A DNA stretch of 20,656 nucleotides from contig CANKEI010000005.1 in the NCBI GenBank assembly GCA_947481115.1, forward strand, positions 7,501-28,156, read 5' to 3'. Below are positions 9,498-15,306 of the stretch, in pieces. Source of the DNA: a bacterium. Lineage in GTDB: Bacteria; Babelota; Babeliae; Babelales; JABDEC01. The notes under the pieces were generated by a model. The model saw nothing but the letters and a program-made list of their open reading frames with translations, ran no database searches and was not told where the DNA came from. The translations under genes and the position numbers were made by a program. Within the stretch, counting starts at the first letter, position 1. The number at the start of each line of letters is the position of its first letter.

Positions 9498-10436
9498 CTA
9501 ACGATGATCAAAGCGATATAACGGGATAATAACCCCGCTAGTTCCACCGCTGATTCTAGCTCCATTCCCGGCATGACTAGCAGCAGCACCACCACCACCA
9601 CCACCACCACCACGTCTACTAGCTGTTGTACTTGCTATGATAGGACTATCGCCGGCTAGAGCTTTAACTGTCCCAAGATTTGCTGCAGACAACTTTTTAG
9701 TTTGTGCCAACTTATCATCAATGCGTGTTTGTGTTTCCTCGCAAACAGCTATGGCAGCTTTAGCGCGCTCAAAATCTGCCTTCAAGCCACTAGCTTTGCT
9801 ATCTATAGCTGTTTTACCATCTGCAAGTGCTCTTTTTTCGGCTGCTAAACTTGCTCTAGTGCCAACTAAGTCTTGAGCGGCAGCTTCAATTCCAGCAGTG
9901 TTGGTAGCGAAAACTCCATTTGCTAATACTTGTTTCTCTAAAATAGTATCTAAACGTGTTTCAATGCCCTTATAAACATCAACCAATGTCTTAAGCTCTG
10001 CGGCTGCGACTGCTACCTCTTGTTGTAACTTTTTGCGTCGCTGAGTCCGACTATGACTATCGCAAGCTGCCCAAGTAGCGCCACCGGCTATTGCTCCCAC
10101 GCTAACTGCTACAGCTGCTCCGAACAAGCGATCATCAATTTCCGCCCGTTTTAAAATTAAACCCATAGTCGCAGTAGTTAAAACGCCAGCTGTAACCCCA
10201 CTAACTTTAGAATGACTGGCCATTTGATCAACTACGACTTCTGTACCCATAACAAATTTTGATCTAATTGAAGCACTGGTGCCTCTAATACAATCGCTAA
10301 TTGATCGTGGACCAGCTGAATCTAAAGTCGAGCTAGGCGTAGTCGAGCTCGATGTACTAGGACTTGTACCAGACATGCCATTGACACTCATAAAAACTAA
10401 ATTCACCAAAATTAGCCCTATACTAATTTTAAACAT
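9498..10436 (-). CDS. Exported TM/coiled-coil protein (first of a pair)
   Basis: A 312-residue protein that I do not recognise. A short signal peptide (residues 1-20) is followed by a Ser/Thr/Pro-rich stretch (22-40), then two hydrophobic Gly/Ala-rich segments (about 77-96 and 105-125) that could form a membrane hairpin. A long Ala/Lys/Glu-rich predicted coiled coil (about 130-262) leads to a low-complexity tail with eight glycines in a row (276-283). GGGGA lies seven bases before the ATG at 10436. It starts 24 bases after the HIT gene and is followed nine bases later by a protein of the same design, so the three form a likely operon. The layout recalls membrane-hairpin plus coiled-coil proteins that intracellular bacteria place in host membranes, but there is no sequence evidence for that role. 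Confidence 0.75.
   Translation of the reverse strand: MFKISIGLILVNLVFMSVNGMSGTSPSTSSSTTPSSTLDSAGPRSISDCIRGTSASIRSKFVMGTEVVVDQMASHSKVSGVTAGVLTTATMGLILKRAEIDDRLFGAAVAVSVGAIAGGATWAACDSHSRTQRRKKLQQEVAVAAAELKTLVDVYKGIETRLDTILEKQVLANGVFATNTAGIEAAAQDLVGTRASLAAEKRALADGKTAIDSKASGLKADFERAKAAIAVCEETQTRIDDKLAQTKKLSAANLGTVKALAGDSPIIASTTASRRGGGGGGGGAAASHAGNGARISGGTSGVIIPLYRFDHR
9588..9611 (-). repeat. Triplet microsatellite (ACC)8 encoding polyglycine
   Basis: Eight perfect tandem ACC triplets on the plus strand, read as glycine codons on the minus strand (residues 276-283). Length changes by slippage would stay in frame and change only the linker length. Confidence 0.9.
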
Positions 10437-10460
10437 GCTTAGATCCCCTATCGGATTAAA

Positions 10461-10793
10461 TCAAAAATCAGGTAAATTTTTACCAGCTAGAAAATGAAAA
10501 TGTAAATGAGATACCAACTGCACTGCTGGGCCATTATTAGAAACCAGCCGAAAAGATTGTGAACCGGGCAGATCACGCGCTAATTGTTGGGCCATTAAGA
10601 TAATTTCACCCATCAAAGCACTATCTTGCGCAGTTAATGATTGAATGTCTTGAATATGTTTTTTAGGAATAATTAGATCGTGAATTGCAACTTTAGGACT
10701 AATATCTTTGAAAACTAAAATTTGATCTGTTTCAGCCACGATTAAACTGGGCACTTCATGAGCAACAATTTTACAAAAAATACAGTTTTGCAT
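10461..10793 (-). CDS. HIT-family nucleotide hydrolase (HinT-like)
   Basis: HIT hydrolases of this branch cleave purine nucleoside phosphoramidates and acyl-AMP in the cytosol. The 110-residue product is the usual length. It has the N-terminal CIFCKIV segment (C4 and C7, often zinc ligands), the IIPKKHI strand, and the histidine triad H96-x-H98-x-H100 in SHLHFHFLAG, with H98 as the expected nucleophile. The start is set at 10793, where GGGAG lies eight bases upstream and the family N terminus begins. An open frame continues upstream to 10898 but would run into the tRNA gene. It lies 64 bases after tRNA-Leu and 24 bases before the first coiled-coil gene, so all may share a transcript. Confidence 0.93.
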   Translation of the reverse strand: MQNCIFCKIVAHEVPSLIVAETDQILVFKDISPKVAIHDLIIPKKHIQDIQSLTAQDSALMGEIILMAQQLARDLPGSQSFRLVSNNGPAVQLVSHLHFHFLAGKNLPDF

Positions 10794-10839
10794 GTAATAG
10801 CTCCCAAAAATACACGCTGGATAAACGAAACCTGGCTTG

Positions 10840-10860
10840 CCAGTCATTACAAATGACTGG
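10840..10860 (-). other. Perfect hairpin overlapping the CCA end of tRNA-Leu
   Basis: An 8-bp perfect inverted repeat (CCAGTCAT at 10840-10847, ATGACTGG at 10853-10860, loop of five). Its 5' arm on the minus strand begins with the encoded CCA of tRNA-Leu. A competing smaller hairpin (CTGGC-TT-GCCAG) overlaps at 10832-10843. There is no T tract, so it is not a standard terminator. It may guide tRNA 3' processing or separate the tRNA from the downstream HIT message. Confidence 0.6.
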
Positions 10861-10944
10861 TGCCGGGGGCCGGACTCGAACCGGCACAATGTTACCACCG
10901 CGGGATTTTGAGTCCCGTGCGTCTACCAATTTCGCCACCCCGGC
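10858..10944 (-). tRNA. tRNA-Leu (anticodon CAA)
   Basis: The minus strand folds as a class II tRNA. The acceptor GCCGGGG pairs with CCCCGGC, and the discriminator is A followed by an encoded CCA. The anticodon stem CGGGA/TCCCG holds loop CTCAAAA, giving anticodon CAA for UUG codons. A long variable arm and a T arm GCCGG-TTCGAGT-CCGGC are present. It is 87 bases including CCA. Confidence 0.97.
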
Positions 10945-10959
10945 CAATTTGATTCACAA

Positions 10960-10988
10960 ATAGTACTCTAAGGCAATTTTTTCGTCAA
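10960..10988 (-). promoter_or_regulatory. Promoter of tRNA-Leu and probably the HIT operon
   Basis: Minus strand TTGACG (10983-10988), a 17-base spacer, then TACTAT (10960-10965), ending 15 bases before the tRNA 5' end. The match is five of six at each element with ideal spacing. Confidence 0.68.
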
Positions 10989-11047
10989 TTATAGCCAGAG
11001 TTTTTCAGGTTTAAACTTAAACTACAAATAAAATCTACACAAAACTC

Positions 11048-11074
11048 TTGATTTTCAACGATTAAATTTATAAT
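11048..11074 (+). promoter_or_regulatory. Possible promoter of the nine-cysteine secreted protein
   Basis: TATAAT at 11069-11074 is a perfect -10. TTGATT at 11048-11053 is a partial -35 at a short 15-base spacing. The predicted leader is about 60 bases. Confidence 0.5.
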
Positions 11075-11139
11075 AATAGGTCTTAGTAGTAGTTTATTTT
11101 TATTATCTGGGTACTAAAAAACCCTAAAAGGAGTTCGTG

Positions 11140-11466
11140 GTGAATAAAAAAAGTTTAGTTTTAGCATTATTATTAGCGTTAGGTGCAGGTTATAGCAGTG
11201 TTGCAATGGCTGGATGTTCTAGCTGTGGTAGCTGTGGTGATAAAAACGAACCCGCTGCAAAAAAAGAAAATCATACTTGCCATAACTGTGGTGGCAGTAG
11301 CTGTGTAGCTGAAAAGAAAGATTCTAAGTGTAAGAGCTGCGGTAGCAGCTGTAGTGAAGAAAAAAAAGAAGATCGTAGTGCAACCAAAGCTAAACCAAGC
11401 AAACATAAAAAGCAAAAGTCAGAAGGCAAGAAAAAAGCTGCTGCTGACGACAATATGATGTTCTAA
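11140..11466 (+). CDS. Secreted cysteine-triplet, lysine-rich small protein
   Basis: A 108-residue protein of unknown family. Two GTG codons follow each other at 11137 and 11140. The second is preferred because AAAAGGAG then lies six bases upstream. A classic signal peptide (KK, core LVLALLLALGAG, cleavage after AMA at about residue 24) precedes nine cysteines in three triplets: C26/C29/C32, C47/C50/C55 and C64/C67/C71. Each triplet begins with C-x2-C. The tail (about 74-108) is rich in Lys and Ser. The CxxC clusters suggest metal binding or redox chemistry in the periplasm, or three small disulfide loops; the sequence does not decide. The residue before the first Cys is Gly, but the rest of a lipobox is poor. 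It is transcribed alone and ends at a terminator shared with gspF. Confidence 0.82.
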   Translation: MNKKSLVLALLLALGAGYSSVAMAGCSSCGSCGDKNEPAAKKENHTCHNCGGSSCVAEKKDSKCKSCGSSCSEEKKEDRSATKAKPSKHKKQKSEGKKKAAADDNMMF

Positions 11467-11510
11467 GTAATTTTATAATAAGCTCTTCAATCTATTCAAA
11501 CTGTATACAG

Positions 11511-11549
11511 ATAAACAGTTCTGGTGCCTCCCGGTGCCAGGCTGTTTAT
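11511..11549. terminator. Bidirectional terminator between convergent genes
   Basis: A long hairpin: ATAAACAG (11511-11518) pairs perfectly with CTGTTTAT (11542-11549). An inner stem CTGGTGCC/GGTGCCAG has two G-T pairs and loop TCCC. It lies 45 bases after one stop and 11 bases after the other, so it can serve both strands. Its T tracts are short. Confidence 0.75.
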
Positions 11550-11559
11550 TTGTGTTAAA

Positions 11560-12765
11560 TTAAATTACTACTAGATTTGGCAACTCAAACATGGGTAAAT
11601 AAACTGCTAAAATTAAGAGTGCTACCAGTAAACCTAAAATTACCACTAAAGCAGGCTGTAAAACCCCTAAAGTAAATTTCAGCAGTTGCGCTAAACGTTG
11701 GCTATAAATCAGCGCCACCCGTTCGCTCATAACTGCTAAATCGCCAGACTCTTCGCCAGCTCCAATTACTGCTAAAACTTCTGGCAATAGCAACTGTGTC
11801 TGTGTATTAACCGCCTGACTTAAGCTAAAACCCTGTTCTATTAAAATCGCCATTTTAGTTAACTGCTGCGCTAATACTAAATTTTGCACTACACTAACTG
11901 CTAACTTAAGGGCTTCTGGAAACGGCAAGTTACCCCGTGTCAACAGTGCCAAAGTTTGCCAAAAATTTAAAAGGGCGATATAGCGCGTAAATGTACCTCC
12001 GATAGGTAACCTTAATTTTAAACTATCCCAACCGTAGTGCCCCAGATTCGTTCGATAACTAAAATTGAAAATTAAATAACTGACTAAAGGACCAATCAAA
12101 AGCCATAAAACCTGACGGCTACGTAAAAAATTGCTGGCAGATAAAATTATACGTGTTGCCATATGCAATTGTTGCCCCGCTGCAGTAAAAATTGTGGCAA
12201 ACATCGGGATAATTGCGAGAAATATAAATAATGTAATTACTAAAAAAATAATTAAAGTAATTAACGGCATTAGTAACGCCGAACGCAATTTTTGGTGTAA
12301 TTCTCGCCAATTTTCTAAATAAATTACTAGATAACGTAGTGCATCTGCTAGATGACCAGAACTTTCACCAGCCCTAATTAGCTGCTGTACCAAAACAGTA
12401 AAATACTGGGGGAACCGTGCTAACGCTTGACTAAATTTTAAGCCACGTTGAATATCATAGGCCAATATTAATACTAAAATCTGCAACCGTTCATCGGCCA
12501 ACTGGTCCCCTAAAAAATTAAGGGCTCGCGGCAACTGTAAGCCAGCATCTAATAGCACTAATAATTCGCGAAAAAATTGTAACTGTTGCGCTGCGGTGGG
12601 CAATCTAATCTGATCGAGGTTAGTTAGTTCTAAGTCGCGACAAGCAATTAACCCAATTTCACGTTGCAATAATAATTGCTCTAAAGCTAAAGTCGTTTCA
12701 GAAAAAGCCCGTCCAGCTCTGATTTCACCATCTAAGCCAATCCCACGCCATGCAAAAAAGGGCAT
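11560..12765 (-). CDS. gspF: GspF/PilC-family inner membrane platform protein
   Basis: The family is the inner-membrane platform of type II secretion and type IV pili, bound to the assembly ATPase. The 401-residue product matches the usual length of about 400. An N-terminal segment of the FFAWRGIGLDGEIRAG type is followed by two GspF domains, beginning near residue 65 (FFRELLVLLDAGLQL) and near 265 (NFWQTLALLTRGNLPF). Each carries the typical GESSG or GEESG turn. Three hydrophobic segments lie at about 165-190, 215-232 and 365-390, as in the family. AGGAG lies six bases before the ATG at 12765. Partner genes (ATPase, pilins, secretin) are not in the window, so whether it serves secretion, pili or DNA uptake cannot be told. 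It is 52 bases downstream of the DUF167 gene. Confidence 0.92.
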   Translation of the reverse strand: MPFFAWRGIGLDGEIRAGRAFSETTLALEQLLLQREIGLIACRDLELTNLDQIRLPTAAQQLQFFRELLVLLDAGLQLPRALNFLGDQLADERLQILVLILAYDIQRGLKFSQALARFPQYFTVLVQQLIRAGESSGHLADALRYLVIYLENWRELHQKLRSALLMPLITLIIFLVITLFIFLAIIPMFATIFTAAGQQLHMATRIILSASNFLRSRQVLWLLIGPLVSYLIFNFSYRTNLGHYGWDSLKLRLPIGGTFTRYIALLNFWQTLALLTRGNLPFPEALKLAVSVVQNLVLAQQLTKMAILIEQGFSLSQAVNTQTQLLLPEVLAVIGAGEESGDLAVMSERVALIYSQRLAQLLKFTLGVLQPALVVILGLLVALLILAVYLPMFELPNLVVI

Positions 12766-12817
12766 TAGTTACTCCTAAGCATATAATTATAACCAAAACA
12801 ACAAATCATGTTCCCAG

Positions 12818-13153
12818 TTATTTTGCACTAAAAACAGTTTGTTGCTGTTCCAGCCCCAAAATTTTTAATAATTCCAACCAACTAAGCTCTTTATCAATGC
12901 GAATGCGCTTATATCTAGAAATCCCACCAGCTAAAATTTCAATCTGATTTTGTGTAACTTTAAGCTGTTTAGCTAATAATTTAATTAATTCTAGATTAGC
13001 TTTATTATGTTCTGGAGCACTTTTCAAAAATATTTTAAGTCGACCAGATGACTCTAATTCCCAAGCCTGCCGACCAGAGCTGGGCACTACTTTTAGCTCA
13101 AAAACTAATAACTTACTGGCCAATTGTGCTCCTAAGCTTGCATTAAGCTGCAA
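12818..13153 (-). CDS. DUF167/YggU-family protein
   Basis: A small conserved cytosolic family of unknown biochemical role. The 111-residue product has the family's core: the strand LLVFELKVVPSSG, then RLKIFLKSAPEHNKANLELI (the usual AP..GKAN..L pattern with HNKAN here), then IEILAGGISRYKRIRI (usual G..SR.K...I). No in-frame ATG exists upstream of the conserved region. The start is the TTG at 13153, eight bases after AGGA. It precedes gspF on the same strand and diverges from the tRNA cluster. Confidence 0.85.
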   Translation of the reverse strand: MQLNASLGAQLASKLLVFELKVVPSSGRQAWELESSGRLKIFLKSAPEHNKANLELIKLLAKQLKVTQNQIEILAGGISRYKRIRIDKELSWLELLKILGLEQQQTVFSAK

Positions 13154-13206
13154 ATCTTTTATCCTTTCTCTATATTTGCAAAACGAACAGGTTTGTAAAG
13201 TTTACT

Positions 13207-13297
13207 GGAGAGATGGCTGAGAGGTCTAAAGCGCTTGCCTGCTAAGCAAGAGCTCCGTTACAGGGGCACGTGGGTTCGAACCCCACTCTCTCCACCA
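13207..13297 (+). tRNA. tRNA-Ser (anticodon GCU)
   Basis: Class II tRNA of 91 bases. The acceptor GGAGAGA pairs with TCTCTCC. The anticodon stem CTTGC/GCAAG holds loop CTGCTAA, giving GCU for AGC and AGU. The long variable arm GCTCC/GGGGC and T arm GTGGG-TTCGAAC-CCCAC are present, with an encoded CCA. The discriminator (position 73) is A, whereas bacterial tRNA-Ser normally has G. Confidence 0.97.
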
Positions 13298-13332
13298 GCC
13301 AAATAACCCAAAATTATATTCTGTAGTTAATT

Positions 13333-13356
13333 AATAGCTTTATAGGGCTATTTTTT
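13333..13356 (+). terminator. Likely Rho-independent terminator after tRNA-Ser
   Basis: AATAGC (13333-13338) and GCTATT (13347-13352) form a 6-bp stem with an eight-base loop, running into six T residues. The stem is A/T-rich, but position and T tract fit termination of the tRNA-Ser(GCU) transcript. Confidence 0.6.
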
Positions 13357-13367
13357 ACACATAATGG

Positions 13368-13398
13368 TTGCTGAAATTTTTAAAAAAGTTACTATAAA
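13368..13398 (+). promoter_or_regulatory. Possible promoter of the tRNA-Arg/truB unit
   Basis: TTGCTG (13368-13373) and TATAAA (13393-13398), with a long 19-base spacer, end 20 bases before tRNA-Arg. The -10 is good and the -35 weak. Confidence 0.33.
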
Positions 13399-13418
13399 TA
13401 CATATTATTTTTTAGAAT

Positions 13419-13495
13419 GCGCCCATAGCTCAATTGGATAGAGCATCAGACTACGGATCTGAAGGTTAAAGGTTCGACTCCTTTTGGGCGCACCA
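13419..13495 (+). tRNA. tRNA-Arg (anticodon ACG)
   Basis: Cloverleaf of 77 bases. The acceptor GCGCCCA pairs with TGGGCGC, and the discriminator is A with an encoded CCA. The anticodon stem TCAGA/TCTGA holds loop CTACGGA, giving ACG (normally edited to ICG to read CGU, CGC and CGA). The T loop TTCGACT follows the usual pattern. Confidence 0.97.
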
Positions 13496-13526
13496 GTCTT
13501 CGCTTAAAAACACGAATAATTATCAC

Positions 13527-14204
13527 ATGAACTTTTCTTCTGACCTATTACTTATCAATAAACCAGCTGGCTGTTCTTCGATGGATGTGATTAGAGCTAT
13601 TCGTAGACTCACTAGAATTAAAAAAGTAGGTCATGCTGGCACACTCGATCCATTAGCAACTGGACTCTTATTGGTTTGTACTGGTAAAAATACTAAAAAA
13701 ATTACCGAACTAACTAATTTACCTAAGAAATATCAAGCTACGATTAATTTCACAGCTTTTTCAGAAACTGATGATGCTGAGGGTGTAATCACGCCAGTAG
13801 CTATTAGTACTATTCCTACGCTTGACCAAATTAAAACCGTACTAGAAAATAATTTTTTGGGTGAGATCGAACAGCTGCCGCCAAAATATTCTGCGATTAA
13901 AATTAATGGCGAACGAGCTTATAATTTAGCTCGTAAAGGCGAAACGCCAGAACTCAAGCCGCGCAATATCACTATTACGAAACTTAATATTCTAAGTTAT
14001 AATTGGCCATTATTAGAACTTGAAGTCGCTTGCAGTAAAGGTACTTACATTCGTAGTCTAGCACGCGATCTAGGCCTAAAATTAAAGACCGGCGGTTACT
14101 TACAACAGTTAACTCGAACTGCGATTGGTGATTATACGCTGGCGCAGGCCCAAGAAATTGATGTTTACCCTAATAAAAAACTAAATTCAACGACTAAAGA
14201 TTGA
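13527..14204 (+). CDS. truB: tRNA pseudouridine-55 synthase
   Basis: Converts U55 in the T loop of tRNAs to pseudouridine. The 225-residue product has the start motif LLINKPAGCSSMDVI and the catalytic GHAGTLDPLATG with Asp41. It also has the LPPKYSAIKINGERAY segment and a C-terminal KGTYIRSLARDLG segment. It stops soon after the catalytic domain, so the C-terminal PUA-type extension of longer TruB proteins (about 300 residues) is missing or reduced. The start codon lacks a visible Shine-Dalgarno and lies 31 bases after tRNA-Arg. tRNA-Ser(UGA) begins 46 bases after the stop. The enzyme is thus encoded between tRNA genes, probably on one transcript that has to be cut by RNase P and 3' nucleases. 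Confidence 0.95.
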   Translation: MNFSSDLLLINKPAGCSSMDVIRAIRRLTRIKKVGHAGTLDPLATGLLLVCTGKNTKKITELTNLPKKYQATINFTAFSETDDAEGVITPVAISTIPTLDQIKTVLENNFLGEIEQLPPKYSAIKINGERAYNLARKGETPELKPRNITITKLNILSYNWPLLELEVACSKGTYIRSLARDLGLKLKTGGYLQQLTRTAIGDYTLAQAQEIDVYPNKKLNSTTKD

Positions 14205-14250
14205 TTTGTTCGCTAGATTTACTATTCTATAAGCAATTATTGAAATTATT

Positions 14251-14337
14251 GGAGAGATGGCAGAGTGGTCGATTGCGGCGGTCTTGAAAACCGCTGTCCC
14301 AAAAGGACCGTGGGTTCGAATCCCACTCTCTCCTCCA
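14251..14337 (+). tRNA. tRNA-Ser (anticodon UGA)
   Basis: Class II tRNA of 87 bases. The acceptor GGAGAGA pairs with TCTCTCC. The anticodon stem GCGGT/ACCGC holds loop CTTGAAA, giving UGA for UCN codons. T arm GTGGG-TTCGAAT-CCCAC and encoded CCA are present. The discriminator is T (U73), unlike the usual G. The following region to 14606 (about 270 bases) is A/T-rich with a short GCCTT-TAC-AAGGC hairpin just after the tRNA and no clear gene. Confidence 0.96.
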
Positions 14338-14606
14338 GTCTTTGCCTTTACAAGGCTATACCTGATGCAGCCAATTTTTTTTCTAATGCCAGCTAATTCT
14401 CCAATTACCTAAAACTAGTCTATAAAAACTATTCTTAAATTTTCCAAGTTCTAAAGTTTAAAAAAGTTAGACCTAAAACCCTTGCTTTATGAACTTTCAC
14501 CCTGTTAAACTAAATTTAAGTATTTGGATTAATTCAGGCCTTTTACCTGATCTATAGTTTTTTTACTTAATTTATATTTTTAATAAAATTTTATTTGGAG
14601 GTTGCT

Positions 14607-14999
14607 ATGAAAATTATTTCTCGATTAGTGCTAGGGTTAGCACTTTTAAGCTGTCTTACAGGTTCAGCTGACCTGCTAACACGTGGTGGCGGCGGTGGAC
14701 ATGGTGGTGGCGGTGGACATGGTGGTCACGGTGGACATGGCGGTCACGGTGGACATGGTGGTGGCGGTGGACATGGTGGTCACGGTGGACATGGCGGTCA
14801 CGGTGGTTATGGCCGTGGTGGTTACTATGGTGGTGGCTGGGGTGGCTATGGCTGGGGTCTTGGTACCGGTTTAGCCATAGGTTACGGTGCTGGTTATGGT
14901 TATGGCGATGGCGATACTACTTACATAACTAATAATTATGATTCTAATAATTGCTATAGAAATAGTAATGGTGAAAAAGTTTGCGTTGTGCAAGAATAA
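14607..14999 (+). CDS. Exported Gly/His-repeat protein
   Basis: A 130-residue protein of unknown family. The ATG at 14607 follows GGAGG by five bases. An upstream TTG in the same frame has no site. A signal peptide (core LVLGLALLSCLTG) is followed by a Gly/His array, mostly GGHGG units, at about residues 27-65. A Gly/Tyr/Trp-rich segment follows (about 66-98), then a polar tail of about 30 residues with two cysteines in NCYRNSNGEKVC that could form a disulfide. His-rich arrays often bind Ni, Zn or Cu, and Gly/Tyr-rich segments occur in wall or adhesive proteins; neither role is shown here. It is followed 40 bases later by another small exported protein on the same strand. Confidence 0.8.
   Translation: MKIISRLVLGLALLSCLTGSADLLTRGGGGGHGGGGGHGGHGGHGGHGGHGGGGGHGGHGGHGGHGGYGRGGYYGGGWGGYGWGLGTGLAIGYGAGYGYGDGDTTYITNNYDSNNCYRNSNGEKVCVVQE
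14703..14810 (+). repeat. 54-bp tandem repeat encoding the Gly/His array
   Basis: Two adjacent 54-base units (14703-14756 and 14757-14810) match at all but two positions. A partial third copy precedes them at 14685-14702. Each unit is 18 codons and itself contains 9-base GGHGG-type subrepeats, so copy-number change stays in frame. Confidence 0.9.
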
Positions 15000-15039
15000 A
15001 ATAAAAAAATATAAAATAAATTGTACTTGGAGGTAAATT

Positions 15040-15306
15040 ATGCAAATTAAAACAATCCAGTGGTTAACTTCTTTAATTCGCCCGCTAGCACTTAAATTAT
15101 TTATAATTGGCACAGTGTTTGTTAATCTAAGCACTGTGCCAACTATAAATGCTGATCAATATGCGCCATGGTGGAATAATCCCCGTTATTTTAGACCTGG
15201 ATTATTTCCAACAGTCGAAACTGGTACACGGTCATCTGGTGATTGCTGGTCAAGTTGGCAACGTGATCGATTTAATGGGCTAGTAGAAGTTAGAATGTGC
15301 AACTAA
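15040..15306 (+). CDS. Small exported two-cysteine protein
   Basis: An 88-residue protein of unknown function. GGAGG lies six to seven bases before the ATG. The N terminus reads as a long signal peptide (core ALKLFIIGTVFVNL, cleavage near TINA at residue 38). The mature part is only about 50 residues, rich in Trp, Arg and Pro, with two cysteines near the end (GDCW and RMC) that may pair. It follows the Gly/His gene by 40 bases and may share its transcript. Its last 27 bases overlap the 3' end of the convergent gene. A strong inverted repeat lies within its signal-peptide codons. Confidence 0.75.
   Translation: MQIKTIQWLTSLIRPLALKLFIIGTVFVNLSTVPTINADQYAPWWNNPRYFRPGLFPTVETGTRSSGDCWSSWQRDRFNGLVEVRMCN
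15107..15142 (+). repeat. 11-bp perfect inverted repeat within a signal-peptide coding region
   Basis: TTGGCACAGTG (15107-15117) and CACTGTGCCAA (15132-15142) form a perfect 11-bp stem with a 14-base loop. It begins about 68 bases after the start codon. No T tract follows. Confidence 0.85.

Noticed and set aside
10794..10898. Longer N terminus for the HIT protein
   Set aside because: It would start inside the tRNA-Leu gene. The family N terminus and a good ribosome-binding site support the start at 10793.
11179..11453. Minus-strand frames opposite the nine-cysteine gene
   Set aside because: They are antisense shadows rich in Thr, Ala and Phe with no ribosome-binding site; the plus-strand gene has a signal peptide and a promoter.
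14683..14874. A 63-codon plus-strand frame within the Gly/His gene
   Set aside because: It is a frame shadow of the GGHGG repeats, has no ribosome-binding site, and encodes only monotonous valine, methionine and aspartate runs.
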